Numbered from the stretch's first letter, positions 26,801-39,845 are shown. The stretch is DNA of 64,000 nt from Rhynochetos jubatus (GCA_027574665.1 CM050650.1:95639086-95703085), one strand, 5' to 3'. Numbers and translations: made by a program. Notes: generated by a model not told the origin, from the letters alone.

Positions 26801-27777
26801 CAGAAAGCTTGGACAGTTAAAAAAAGAGTTTTAAATTTTGAGTAGAATAATCTGAAGGAGGAAAGAAAGAAACATGTGAAAACATCCTGATGCAATACGA
26901 TGAACACTACCAATCAGATAATCAAGTAGGTTAAGTACTCATTACAGCACCAAATAGCAAGGCCAATGATAACTATATAGGCAATAAATACTACTTTCTA
27001 ATTATTTTCAAGAAGGAATATAAATTAACTTATATTCTAAGAAATCCCTTATGCTAATAAATAGATTTCCCCTTCACTCCCTTTTCACTGGAACTATTTA
27101 TTGACTGGGTCCTTTTCACCATAAGTATTATGTTTATTGAGTGAATAATATCAGGAAAATATAAACAATGAACCAACAATCCTGAACACATTCCTTATGT
27201 GTGTGTATATTAACACTCAAGCATTGATACATGAGGTCTGATATTTTCCAGTTCCTTAGGGCCAAGATCCTGCCAATGCCTCCCATCATGAATCCAACGT
27301 GTTTCACATGTGGCAAATTAATTTTGCAAATGAAGAGCATCTGTGCAGGCTTCATGTCTCAGACTTGCATTCATTTCACACTGCATATATACGAGACTAT
27401 ATCTGTGGAAACATTTTTGTTTTGAAAATACCAGACAGAAGTATGAGAAGATGAAAGTTAAAGAAAAGAACAGTTTTTGGTGGGGGAAACAGGTTTAAAA
27501 TTAAGCTTACTTCTAGCATTTTATGCCTATCATTTCTTTATTTTGGACTGTCTTTTGAATGTTTAAGAATCAGCACAAATACACAGACAGCAAATCTCTC
27601 AATATCTGGGATCAAGAAGCCATATCATAAATTGAGCTGAAATAACAGACTGGACTTCGGTGGAACTTAACTTTTCCAAATCCAAGATGGTGGTCTGGAA
27701 ACAAACAAACAAACAAAAAAAAAAAATCTGATGGAAGAAAGGAAAACAAAAAAGAAACCAAATAAGAAAGCAAAAGG
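23836..27777. other. AT-rich unique sequence with a moderately GC-richer patch
   Basis: No gene or named repeat can be supported. At about 24880-25200 the base composition is richer in G and A than its surroundings, with a 75-codon frame (24815-25042) of no recognisable family. A (CAAA)n run merging into poly-A lies at 27700-27726, just before the LTR at 27778. Confidence 0.6.
27700..27726 (+). repeat. (CAAA)n / poly-A simple repeat
   Basis: aacaaacaaacaaac runs into 12 adenines. No retroposon body is recognised upstream. Confidence 0.85.
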
Positions 27778-28390
27778 TGATGGCTTTGGCTGGGATAGAT
27801 TTAATTTTTTCACAGTAGCTAGTATGAGGCTATGTTTTGAATATATGCTGAGAATAATGTTGGCAACATACTGATGCTTTCAGTTGTTGTCAAGCAATGT
27901 TTATACTAAACTAAGGACTTTTTCAGTTTCTCATACTGCCACAGTCTTCCCAGGTTCTTCTTTGCAAGAAGCTTGGGAGAGACACAGCCTGAACTGCTGA
28001 CCAAACTGAACAAAGGGACATTTCATGCCATCAGACGTCATGCTTCATATGTAAGTTGGGGGAGCTGGCCAGGAGGGGCAATCACTACTCAGGGACTGGC
28101 TGGGCATCAGTCAGCCAGTGGTAGACAGTTGTATATTTTTTTAAAATTTATTTCCACTTTTTCCTTTTCTTCATTAAATATTATCATTATTAGTAGTATT
28201 ATTTCCAATATGTTAGTAGTAGTAGTATCGTATTATTTAATCTATTTTCAATCAATAAGCTGCTTTCACTGCAATCCATAGGTTCTCTTATCTTTTTCTT
28301 TTTGTTCTCTCCCCACCCAACTGGGGGAGGAGAGGATGTGAGAGAGCAGCTGTGTGGTGCTTAGTTGCTGACTTGGACTAAACCATGATA
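27778..28390 (+). mobile_element. ERV LTR, copy 3 (subfamily without CT-rich insert)
   Basis: It starts tgatggctttggctgggata and ends at about taaaccatgata. Blocks shared with copy 2 are gagaataatgttggcaaca, ctgatgctttcagttgttgt, taaggactttttcagtttct and gctgggcatcagtcagccag. A tag/att trinucleotide stretch covers about 28184-28240. The TATA region is eroded to tcatatgtaag and the poly(A) signal to caataagc, so it is older than copy 2. No target-site duplication is seen (aaagg before, taaac after). A 102-codon frame at 27973-28281 is incidental. Confidence 0.85.
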
Positions 28391-30141
28391 TAAACAAGCC
28401 TTTTTAGCTAGTAGGTAAAGAAGAGGTGGGAAGGAAGATTTCCCAATTCACAAGTTACATTCTAGCTCAGTGTTGCAGCAAGGGAGTGTTAAGATAAGCT
28501 TTCATCAATGAAATGTAGCTGTGTTTTGTGGAAATAACTGATTAGGATTTTGGATTTACCTTCAAAAGAGTCTCATGGTTATTAATGCCACAAGGAATAA
28601 CATGTCTCTGTACATCTGGAGGTAAGTGATGTAATAAACGGGAAAGTTTAGACTCTTTTACATACCTCCACACTGTTACACTATGTAGCTTACTGCAACC
28701 TAAGCCTAAGGTACTTCTGAACCTAAGGAACTCCTGTTAACTGACATTCAGCCTGTATTTTTACTTTATGGGTTTAAAGAAAACATCTTCCCCAATCACT
28801 GTATTCATTACAGTGTATATTCATACTTTGTTGCCAGGTCTTTCCTCTTTGGTTGTGAAGAAACAGAGACATTTCCCACCAAGGGCTTATCTAGTCCAAC
28901 ACACTTTTCCTGCCATTAGCCAGTATACAATACTTAGAGAAGTTCCAGGCTTTGGAGTGAGGCTGTATGCGATAAACTACCCAGAAGTGATTTTTTTTTT
29001 CTCCCATACAAAAACTGTTTTTCAAAAGTTGATTTACATCTTGAATAAAGAAGTTCTACAGTTCTCACATCTTTTGCTTTTAATATGTATTCTGTGGCTG
29101 GTGGTGTAAAAATTCTTCAAGAAATATGGTTTCTTTCTTTTTTCTTTTCCTTTTAGGCATCTAGCCTCAATTACACCTTATTGCAATGTGTCCCATAGGT
29201 TAATTACTCATTGTATAAATAAGTGTTTCTATTTATCATTTTTTAATTTACTGGCAAGCTATGCATATTGTTAGTCAAGATGTGAATATTTAGGTGTTTG
29301 TGACATTTCTTCTTAAATGAATTCCTTGAGTAATCCAATCATTCTAGTTGCTCTTCTCTTATCTCCACGCAATTTGTTCCTTTTCCCTCAATTCCCTTTC
29401 CAATCAGGTACCAAGATGCTGAGAAATGTATAAAGTGTTCTACACACAGTCCTAATGGACCTGATAGACAGTGACTAATACTTTCATGATTGATTACTTG
29501 ATGTTTTAGCATATGATGCCAAAAACTGCATTGACCTTGGGTTATTTTTCCTCCTGAAATATCACATTTACAGGCAGAAGGAAAATGCCAATATTCCCAG
29601 AAAATTTTCTGAAGTGAAATGTTTTCTATTTTAAGACCTAGGCCAAATAGTTAAAAAATAAAATCAGATTATAAACTGATAATCCCTCCCTACATTAGTT
29701 TCAATCAGTTAAAATACTTCATTTTGATATTTTCCAAGTGTTGCAGTTCTAACTTTCTAAATGACAAGCCAACTATAATTAACTAAAATTTTTACAGAGA
29801 AAGCTAATCTTTTCTGTGTCTGTGTATAAGGTCAAAACAGGATATTTTAATAATTCTGAAAGACTTAGGAAGCAATAAGATGTTGAAAATCACTACTTCC
29901 CAGGACATTCATAGAATCAACAATTTGGCTCATCCAAAGAAAAAACCATTTCAGTGAAAATTTTCTGATCATCTTTAATCATACTGAAAATTAATTTCTA
30001 ATTTTTGATCTTTGTTTTAACATTGTTATCATTCATATGTCATCTTCCTAAAGAATATCTTTTTTTTTTCCAATTAAATTGTGTTTTTCAAGTTTTTTCT
30101 TCAAATGCTTCTGTGTTTTATACTTACATTTGTATTCTTTG
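28391..30141. other. Unique AT-rich sequence
   Basis: No gene is recognised. The longest open frame (28768-29109, 113 codons, plus) lacks any motif that I know. It crosses a weak ctagtccaacaca word reminiscent of a CR1 tail, but nothing else there fits. Confidence 0.6.
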
Positions 30142-30442
30142 TCATAGAATCATAGAATCATGGAATGGTTTGGGTTGGAAGGGATCTTAAATATCATCTA
30201 GTTCCAACGCCCCTGCCATGGGCAGGGACACCCTCCACTAGGGCAGGTTGCTCCAAGCCTCATCCAGCCTGGCCTTGAAGACAGCCAGGGATGGGGCATC
30301 CACACCTTCGCTGGGCAACCTGTTCCAGTGCTTCACCATCCTCTCTGTGAAGAACTTCTTCATGGTATCTAATCTAAACCTCCCTGCTTTCAATTTAAAC
30401 CCATTACCCCTTGTCCTGTCACTACAGGACATTGTGAAAAGT
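30142..30442 (-). mobile_element. CR1 LINE, 3' end, minus strand
   Basis: The plus strand begins with two tcatagaa units and then tggtttgggttggaaggga, the reverse complement of a CR1 3' UTR. The minus strand reads the ORF2 end [52 protein letters not shown]. It runs on to gtcctgtcactacaggac and fades in the following 15 bases. It has the same subfamily words as 12523-12776 and 61753-61908, and is well preserved apart from substitutions such as RKKFF to MKKFF. Confidence 0.93.
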
Positions 30443-31468
30443 TACATGACCCTGGAGACCAAAGAGAACACACTGTTTAAAAAGTAATTGTCAAAACTGG
30501 ATGTGGACAGAAGAAAACAGCACAAATCCAAAACTGCAGTGACAGAACTCTTTCAGTAGCAGCTCAGCCATCTTGATTATGTGTCTAGCTCTGACAGACG
30601 TTGTCTGCAGCCATTCTTCTGAAATAGTTAAGGAGCAGAACTTCTAGTCTGAATGATTTTTGTTTACTCTTGTTAAACCTTGACTAGAATTAAAGTAAGA
30701 TTAAGAGTTAGACAGCAGGGTAACCTAACTCCTCTGTTAGGCTCAGCTTAGAGGCCGTTTTTAACACAATCCTAGTACATACAGACCAAGACAATCACTC
30801 TGAGAGGAAAGTACTGCTAGCTTTTTTATTTTATTTTATTTTTAAAGTTCAGGAATGTAATCAGAAGGTTGTAAAGAATTTGAAGAAATTGTGCTTTAAA
30901 AAAAAATTAATGCATTTCTTTAAGAATTAGAAAAGCAGAATTCAGTGGTCTCTTTTCTAGAGTTCTAATTCTTAAAGGTGAACTTTTCAAGGAATATACA
31001 GCAAACGTGCTTTAGAAGAATGATGACTTCATCACAAGAAATGATTGGAATCCAGAGAACTCTTCTGTCATCTGGGTGCCTTAACAACTAGCTGTATTCT
31101 TTTGCTTTCCTTCCTTCATAGCGGACAATGTTTCATACTAGCTTATAGCTTCATTGTTAAGGAATCTTTGTAAGAAGTGGTAGCTTCATATCCGTCAGGT
31201 ACAAGGATAAATTCAGCAGATGGTTCACTTTTTTTGTGTAAAACCAACCTTGATTGTTACTATCATATGAAGAGGGGGACATAATCAATCCTTCAGTACA
31301 AGAGATGAATTGACAGTCATTATGCAGTTTACGTATTACTTCTAGAAAGGAACAAATAGTTATGAATGTCAAGTAGATGAATGTGTACAAAAGAAAGGCA
31401 TTTGAATTGCATGCTTTACGACAGATATAATCTTAAGGTTGTTTCTTTTGTTTGATGAGGCTTTTTTG
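30443..31468. other. Unique AT-rich sequence
   Basis: No gene or named repeat is seen in these 1,026 bases; open frames are at most about 77 codons. Confidence 0.6.
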
Positions 31469-31523
31469 TGAGGAGTGATAGAGCAGCTTGGTGGACACCT
31501 TGCAGCTAGCTAAAGTCAACCTT
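31469..31523 (+). mobile_element. Orphan 3' end of the LTR type seen at 1-709
   Basis: The string gagtgatagagcagcttggt followed by ggacacct, gcagctagctaaagtcaacc parallels 650-703 of this window over about 50 bases with few differences. Nothing upstream resembles the rest of that LTR, so only the extreme 3' end remains, by deletion or through very strong decay upstream. Confidence 0.7.
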
Positions 31524-34500
31524 ACTGTGCTGGTTTTAATGAAAAAATTATGACAGTGCCACATTTAGAAATTCTTTTATTCACTACTACAACAAATTTA
31601 AAGAAAAACAAAACAAAACAAAACCAACCAACCAAACAAACAAAAAATATCAATAAACAAACTAAAACCCAAAACCCCACAACACAAATTCTTCATTTTC
31701 CTCATATTTGAATTGTCCTTGATGCTTCTGTTATTAGATAATTGGAATTACTAATTCATAAAATTTGTTAGTAACTCTTCTCTCACAATGGTCAACACAA
31801 GCTGCTCAGAAAGATGAAAGAAAATATGAAAAAAATATGGCATTTATTTGAGATAGGTGAGGTTCCTTATAACATCAGATATCTGGTGATTGGTTGGCAG
31901 TTCTGTGGAAAACCTACATTCTTTTCAAATCTGTAGTTGTATTGGTTTTTAAAATATCTATTAATAATGAGTATTCTTATCACCTTTAAAAATGTACACC
32001 ACTTTCACATACTTACAGAATATTTTCTGTCATAGTAACCTGTAGAAAATTTTTCAAGAGATTTCCTGTGGACTCTGGAAAGTATTACTTTAGGATACTG
32101 GCATTAGTTACTTTTCAATTTCAGTGATTCCTTGGAGACTGTTTTTGCATAGGGACACTGTATAAGATGGTCTTTGTTCCTTTGAGCTTAATTTTCATTG
32201 TAGAATTAGCATAAATAAGGCAGTTCTGAGTGAGTAAATAAAGCTAAGTATGAGAATATATAATTTTGGGCATCAGGGAATTAATATACATATTATATTA
32301 GTATTGGTGTATTGGCAGTTTATTTTTTAAAGTAGCCAAAGGGATGAAAAAAACCCACAAAATAAAGTACTACTTAGGGCATCAGAAACTCTCAGTTAGC
32401 CTAAATATGCTAGAATCCAACTGGTAGTATTGGCACAATATTGTCCTAACTTGGAATTATTGAAAATTTTTCCTTTAAAACCATTCTTGAACCTTCTTTG
32501 TACTGTCAGCACAGAAAATAAGAAAAACAAGACTGCAAAACAGAGTATTGTAACTAATATGTACTTGCATATTAGAGAAAAATAAATTACACAGGCTGAT
32601 ATTTCCCATATTTCATCTTGATATGCTACATAGCTCACTGTTTCATCAGCTTTTTAAAGAAAATTTTGTGCAAGATGTTGGAAAAGGTGTTGAATTTTCT
32701 TTTTCTGGCTGTAGTCAACTTTTCTGAACACCTGAAAATGCCTTATAAGAAGACATTTTAGAAGAATATTGAACTGCAAAAAAAAGGTTTTTTTTCTAGA
32801 AAACATGATGTGTGCTTGAGTTATTATACTCACTTATTTACAGATGATAGGATAATGACATAAATTCATAAAAAATAAAAAAAATTCTGAACAAAGATCA
32901 AGAACCATTTCTTCATGTGGAGAATCATAACTCTGTTAGTGTTACATAATGGTATTCAACACAGTTTGGCTGGAAAAATAGAAAGGGAAGCCATCGAAGA
33001 ATCCATGAAAAAGCTCCCTGTGGAGTAATATAATTTAAAGAGGGAAAGGACTAACACTTCTGTATCTTCTTGGTGGGAATGTCTAATCTATTACATTTGT
33101 CTGCAGTTTTGACCAACAGTTCTTCAGTCGAAGTACCCATCTTCAGTGATAAAAATGATAAGAAAATTTAGTAATCTCTACAAAGAATTTTATATAAGCC
33201 AAAACTGGAGATGCTTCAAATATACCAAGGACATTGCAAACATTTAGTGCATGTCATATCTCTATATGAATATCTTATTGATAGCAAGAGGTCTGGTACC
33301 TGTCTAAAAGGCAAGAAATGCTTAAAACCAGTATTCTAATTGAGTGTTATTTAGCAGTGTTAACTGCTAAATTATCGATTTTTACTTCATCCATGAACAG
33401 ACTTCTGAGGAAAAAAACTTTCCTTTTTGTTTTCTTTTATTTTCTTCTTTTTTCTGTGATAGTCCTTACTTTGTTGTGTCTTTTGATAGAAGATCTTCAG
33501 GACACAGGCTCTTCATATACGCAGTATTGTGTAAACGCATTATAAACCAGATGCTCAGTGGGAGTATATCAGCACTGTGTCATTTAAGTTCAGCTTTAGA
33601 TTGCCAATTAACTGAAGGTAATTAACATTTCAACACTAGTCTGAATCTTCTTTTGGATGAAAAATATTTCTAATATTTTTCTACTGATGAACCACAATGT
33701 TTATTTGAATTCAGTTCTTCTTCGAGTTAGGAATTCATAAACACCCTGAAGAAATGCATCTGTTGTGCCTAACCCTGCCTAATAGTTTAAAAGAAGCCTT
33801 TTTTTCTTGTTCCCTACAGAAGTTCTGAATCCACAGTCTTCATAATGCTTATGACAGCCAAATACAAGAATTTCTTGTCTGCCCATTTTCTTTTTCGTAT
33901 TATGATAGCAGAGATGTATGCATAGACAAAAAATACTATTAAATCAAATTAGCCACAATCAATGTAAAATCTCGAGTGAATGTAGTAATACAGAGGTAAA
34001 AGTACTTAGTAACTGAATACATATTATCTTCCCATATGAGAATGAGCTATATAATTATTACCAGAATGGGAAGGTTATGTTGGTTTAATTGTAAATATAC
34101 AGACTAAAGGGTAATATTTTTGTATAGTCAGAGCCTCTAGGCAGAATTGCAAAATTTAAGTTACAAACCCTGTGCAAGCTAAATCTGATTCTCAGTAAAG
34201 AGTCAGGACTGCTAATTTCTGGAAAGGTCACGTGCAGTTCAGTTCAGATTCAGAATACATATAACACCAAAATGGTAACACCAAAATCCACATTGTACTC
34301 AGTGTCTGTCATGAATGTTCACAGACACTTTGTTTTCATGCTTACAAAAAATGAAGTTTATACATGGCTGCCTTAAACTTCTGAATGGTTCAAAGGAAAT
34401 TATTGGAATTTAAGGCACTAACCTTGTTTTCTGTTGGTTCATTTTACCTTCTTGCTTTTAAAACAGTATTAGTGAGATGATGCCTGTCTTCATACCTGGT

Positions 34501-37500
34501 TCCTCTTCTTATGTCCGCCATCTAGTGTATAAACCATCCACTCATGACTATTGAATGTACTCAATTTACTATTATTCAGAATATATAGTCTGAATTAATA
34601 AGAATGATAATTTTAAACCTATTTAAGAGATTTGACCAAACTGCTCTAATGTAAACTGTTACCAAATGTCTAAATATCCTTACTACTTTGAGAATCTTTT
34701 GTTGTTTATCTTGTTATCTTAAACATAATCTCTGGTGGTCAACAGATGTCATTGAATGTACTTTAAATTATACTTAGACAAGACCTGAACTTTCTACATA
34801 GTTTTCTGACAACAATATGGTCCAAATGTTTGTAGAGGTAACAAGGATAGACATTTTATATATTCTCAATTGTGGCTGTAATTTTGATTTTCTATTACAG
34901 ATTACAGGTACAGCTGAATTCTTGTTCCTTTCTTGTTTCCCAATGTTTTTGAGTAGATTTGTAAGTCTTTGGCAAGTAATACATCATATTAATGTGAAAG
35001 CACTTCAAATGATTCTTTAGAACTTCCGCTGTCCTCATGCTCATTACTGCTTTTCTGATCATTCACAACACTATAGTCCAAAAATGTGTACTAAATCCTG
35101 GTACAACATTTACCGACTATTATTACTCTTTTAGTGTAGTCTCATGCTACTTTGCCATTCAGTAACTGATTAGACATGTTAGAACACTATTTCAAATATT
35201 GACCAAAGCATTTACCTAACTTATACGTTATTGATTTGGGAGTTGTTTAGTTTTTTGCAATGAACAATAAATTGTTTTATCACAAATGTTGATAGAATTA
35301 AAAATATCATTTAATAAAATTATAGATTTCCTTTTATAATACAGAAATAAGGATAAATTTTGCCTTTAGTTGTTTTGATCATATGAAAAACACAGTAGAC
35401 TGATTAAGAGATTGACAGCCTCAGAAAAGAATAAAGAAGTAGAGGCTTTATCTTGGGAGAACAGATATAATTACTATTATGAAATTTGATTGAAATAGAA
35501 TTGTGTTTTACTCAAAGTGGTAACTTAAATATAAATTGTTGTCAGCTAATCACACTTTCTTCCAGCTCAAGTATAAGTGGATACTAAAGCCACTTAGCTT
35601 CCCAAATTAATTTTACTATTCATACATGAATAAAAGAATCTAAATAATCAAAGCAAAACAAGCTTGGCATTCTCTAAAGTCTGCAGAGAAGTGTTCATGG
35701 CATTCTTCAGGTCTAGAAGGAAAATCACCCTGTTTCAAGTTGAGGATGTTGCTTTCTATTTCTAGTGATCTTTCATTAGCTTTTTACCAGCACCCACAAA
35801 TTAGTTCCAATACAGCAAAGCTAGTTCCTTCTTTGTGTTCTTGAAGTGTACAATTTTTTGATTTCTTATTTAACTGGGAGGAAAATAGGTCAATAAAATG
35901 CTGAAGCATAAGGGAATTAATGCAGCTGAAATATTTTTGCATATCTGTGGGGCAGGCAATTATATTCACCATCAGATTAGAGGATATTACTCAAAATTTC
36001 AGTGTGAAACTACATCTTTCTTTTCTCCATTAGGGTGAATATTTTTTATACTTATTCAATATTTCTGATTTTTTTTTAATGTGAAAATACCTGGATTGTT
36101 TATATCTTCATTAATCTATTTCATATTGTAAATATTTGTACTTAAAATCTGTATCTGTTTTGAAATATTCAATATTTCTTGTGATAAAACATTTGAAAGA
36201 ATATTTGGATTAAATTTATATGTCATTTATCTATATTTATGTAAGCCATTTATGTAAGTTTGTGAATGTTCTATGCTTTGTGAAATTTTCTTTTCTAATA
36301 TTTATGTTGAAATTAATAATTGGAATCCAATATTAAAGATAAATGTGTCCTGGGAAAGATTTAGGACATAGAATTCAGAGCAAAGAAAAATGTTTCCATT
36401 TGCTGTATCTTTATTCACCACTAACACTATTTATTTAACGGTAAGATTCCATATTGTCTCAGTTTTCTGCATTACTGAGTTATGATATGTTTTGTGTTCG
36501 TACATCAATGGTTCTCTATCACTAAGCTTTCAGCAGATGTGTTCCAATTTTTTGCATAGGATAGGTATTTTCTCACAACTGTAAAGTAAAAATGAAAGAA
36601 TGGGATGCATTGACCTGGAATAAATCACATCCATCATTCATGGCTGCCCTAAAAACTGCTGTTCAGTATAAGAAAGGTAATTCTTGGTTGTTCCATTAAC
36701 TCCATCAATTGGTAAGTCATGGTAGACAAGCACAAAACAAACAATGGGGTAAACGTAACAGTGAATTTTAAACAATTATTAGATTTTATACCTAGACTGC
36801 ACTCTGAGTTTCAAATATCAGATATAACAAGCGGCTTATAGAACTAAAAAATGCAACATGCTTAATCGAATATACACCACAAAATTATAAATTTAATTGC
36901 TAGAAATAAGCAAACTAAAAATCTGTGACCTATGGAGCAATACATTTTGTTGAATTAAAATTTATGTTGAATTTAAAGAATTTTTTGTAGATTAATTTGA
37001 ATTGTTCTATACAGACATAACTTATACATGAGGAGCCATGCAATCAAGGAGGTGTTTCTTACCCTTAAAAGCTACCTCAATTGTTTAGGTTATGAGAAAG
37101 CACCTATTAACACAGTAACAATCTTCATTTTTCAAGCTTAGCAGCAAAGTTCACTAAAACCTTTTAGGTAATTATTTCATTTATTCCACCCATAGAAATT
37201 TTCCTCTCATTTAACATGGTGATATAGTGTCCTACCTATTACTATTGATTACCAATAACTGTTGTATAAGGTGCAGTATCTGAGAATATGGAAGGTATGT
37301 GGTCTGTCAATGTTCTTTTTCTCTCTTCATTAGACAAATGAATTAAACGCACAGGCAATAATACAAAAGCATAATACAAGGTATTACAATAAGAGAGGTA
37401 ATAAGAGTGAGCAGTAAGATGAGGAGCTAGGATATGATGGTGAGGTGAGGCTGTCTATACTGGCCCATGAACTAGGAGAGGCTACAAGAGACAAATTGAT

Positions 37501-38227
37501 TAATTATTTTGCTCAGATGATGTACATATTACTGAATAGTGTATTTAAGTAGGAACTGTTGCCTGTAGAAATCTTGACTACTTCTTTTTTTCTTTTTTCC
37601 TGAGAGGTTGGAACGTGAATACTGGGAAAAAAAAAAAAAAAAATCTGAAATTTAAAGAGAAAAAGTGGTAATATGTCTAAATCCCTTCAATCTCCTTTCT
37701 CATTCCCCTCCTGGGAAACTTTATAGCAGCTTTAATATCTTTGCTATCATCGCAAGCTGAGCTTGGCAAGTCACTGGGATCAACAGTTTCAGTGTGTATT
37801 TCTCACCATCTTAGCACAGACAGAAGCATTGTAGTGGGTTTCATTTCATGTAATTATCTCCATCTCGCATTTAGAGATCATCTGACCTGATCTACAAAAC
37901 AACTCTGTCTTTGATAGAGAAAAATAGGCATTTGCGGCATTTGACTTATCTCACCTATTTTAAGGTAAGATGATCTAAACCTTAAAAGTTTCTCTGCTGA
38001 CTAAAAGCCGTCAAGGGTAAGTAATTCAACTACTGTAATCTCCAATATAGACATCTGTATTTCATCAGTTGATCCTTAGCACTAGGACCTGGTTTTACAG
38101 CAATGTGAAGTCCTCACTGCATCTGAAATTAATGAGATTTATGTTTTGAAAAGATTAAATTCTACAAAATTTGACAGTCTTTGAAGAAAACTATCTTAGA
38201 AATGTCAAAATTTTCATAAGCTTCAGT
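31524..38227. other. Long AT-rich unique region
   Basis: About 6.7 kb with no recognisable gene, beginning with the A/C tract at 31597-31687. There is a small tandem duplication at 34262-34289 (taacaccaaaat units) and an A17 run at 37627-37643. Open frames do not exceed about 80 codons. Confidence 0.6.
31597..31687 (+). repeat. A/C-rich low-complexity tract
   Basis: About 90 bases composed almost only of A and C (aacaaaac, ccaaccaacc, aaacaaac units), interrupted once by tatcaat. The minus strand is a T/G-rich tract. Confidence 0.85.
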
Positions 38228-38388
38228 CATTGATATCTCTGTGCTTCAGCGCCCCACCTATTAAACAGGAATAATATCCTCTCAATTCATTGGAGTTCTC
38301 TGAAAGCAAATTAATTACTATTTGTGAAGCATTAGATGTTTTAATGATCACTGCCATCAAAAAACCTCATGATGAAATTAATAACTCT
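38228..38388 (+). mobile_element. Ancient MIR-like (CORE-SINE type) element
   Basis: The order of words ctctgtgcttcagcgcccca, ctattaaacaggaataatat, attaattactatttgtgaag, cattagatgttttaatgatc and aacctcatgatgaaatt follows the pattern of amniote MIR-like SINEs: a tgcctcagtttcccc..tgtaaaatggggataat block, then taatgtttgtgaagcgct..agat, then a cctatgatgaaa-like end. Divergence is high and there is a run of about 35 bases in the middle with little match. The 5' tRNA-derived head is not visible. Recognition is from memory. Confidence 0.55.
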
Positions 38389-39234
38389 GTCTCCCTAGCA
38401 GCATCTGTATAGTGGCCTAAGGCTACACGGTGAATAATGGCAAGAAAACAAAATATTGAATAGCTACTTACTTACTGAATACTATTAGTCATGTGTGCTG
38501 AATGATGCAAGGGTCTCATGGACACAAAAGTACATGAGCATCTAATTAAAAACTGTATTGTACTACTTACGCACAAGAGCACAAATTAAGATTCCACAGA
38601 TTGCTTCCATTCTAGCCTATTCTAACTTTTGAGTTTTTTGCTTTGCAACTGTAAAAATGGCTCTTCTACTGTAGTTTTTAACATGTATGACTGAGCTTGA
38701 AAATGAAAGGCAATTTCACAATTTATTAATATTTTTGATGTTGTTTTCACAGGCCTGTGAATAAAGTACACCCATCTATCCAGAAAGTACATTTGAAGCA
38801 CAATAAATCAGAGTAACAATAAGTACTATATATGGCTGAATGTCACTGTAAAGGTAAATAAGCTTAGGATCTATTTGCATGGATTAACTTGCAAATTCAG
38901 GGACCCAGCCTACCCAGAAACAACTACGAAGAATCATATATGTCCATGTGATAAATAACATAAGCAATAGTTAAAAATACATGATCTTATCTGTTTAATT
39001 TGGAAAAAAATATGCCAAAACAAAACAATGAAAACAGGGTATTATCAAGAACAATCAGTTATTGTATGGTGTTTGCCACCTGGTTCTACTTACCATATAT
39101 CAAATATTTCAGTAAAATTTAGTAAAATGCAAGTGAACTAGATCTTCAGAGGTGAAAAGTACCTACCAAAAAATAATTCTGAACAATGAAGTGCTTTTGC
39201 TCATGATCTTGTGCAAGAGACCAATAGTAAAGGG
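38389..39234. other. Unique AT-rich sequence
   Basis: No gene, repeat or structured element that I can support between the SINE remnant and the next LTR. Confidence 0.55.
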
Positions 39235-39306
39235 TTTGTTTGCCTAAAACAACTCCAGAAGCTCTGGGAGAATGCAGGGTGATAGGTGCAGAACAGGCCC
39301 TGCGAA

Positions 39307-39406
39307 GGCAGGACGCTGCTCTGTCCCTGACCCTTTCCTCTCAGGAGGCAACCAGAGGAGGCAGGAAATTGCCCTCTGGAGGCAGGAGGCTGCCCTGCCC
39401 CTCACC
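39307..39406 (+). repeat. Imperfect direct repeat in the LTR U3
   Basis: The block ggcaggacgctgctctgtcc at 39307 onward recurs as ggcaggaggctgccctgccc at 39381 onward, each followed by a ctgaccc/ctcacc word; the period is about 74 bases. A further ggaggca word lies at about 39343-39362. Such repeats commonly mark U3 enhancer regions. Confidence 0.75.
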
Positions 39407-39487
39407 AATTCTCCAACCTAAAAGCTATGATGAGAACCATCTCCACTGTGCCTGAGCCAACAAAAGGTGAAATGCAGGTCACTGAAT

Positions 39488-39508
39488 GGGGGGGGGGGGG
39501 GGGGGGGG
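39488..39508 (+). repeat. Poly-G tract (21 G) inside the LTR
   Basis: 21 consecutive guanines follow gtcactgaat and precede cttgagacc, some 130 bases upstream of the TATA box. Length in an assembly is uncertain because such runs sequence poorly. Confidence 0.95.
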
Positions 39509-39637
39509 CTTGAGACCACCAGGGACCGCTACAAATCTCCAGACTCAACAGTGGAACATTCTTGAACAAACAACTGCACTTGTGTGCGTATGCTAATCAC
39601 ATCCAGCCTAGGGAGACTGTCCTATGAAAACTAGGCT

Positions 39638-39644
39638 TATAAAA
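39638..39644 (+). promoter_or_regulatory. TATA box of the LTR
   Basis: TATAAAA in the context ggcttataaaagacagt is a canonical core promoter word. Transcription would start about 25-30 bases downstream, near 39665-39672, which would be the start of R. Confidence 0.6.
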
Positions 39645-39839
39645 GACAGTCTATCCTCTCCCCAGATGGAACCCGGCTACCTTAGATCCACAGTATGAAG
39701 AACACTGAAACAATGCTGTAACCCAGGGTAGTGATATCTTTCTACTTCTCTTTCACTCTCTTTTCATGTCTTCCCCTTTATCTTGTTTTTCTTTCCTCAC
39801 TGAGTGCTTTTGTTAAGTGTGAAGTTTCAACCCTTGTTT

Positions 39840-39845
39840 AATAAA
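39840..39845 (+). terminator. AATAAA poly(A) signal of the LTR
   Basis: AATAAA lies about 200 bases downstream of the TATA box and is followed by a TG/T-rich stretch (actgttattccgtgtgg), as expected at an R/U5 boundary. Confidence 0.6.

Noticed and set aside
28875..28915. Possible CR1 tail (ctagtccaacacac word)
   Set aside because: Isolated word match with no tail repeat or ORF2 similarity next to it.
28768..29109. 113-codon plus frame
   Set aside because: No domain, signal or coding bias visible; it crosses AT-rich sequence and a weak repeat-like word. Chance length for a window this size.
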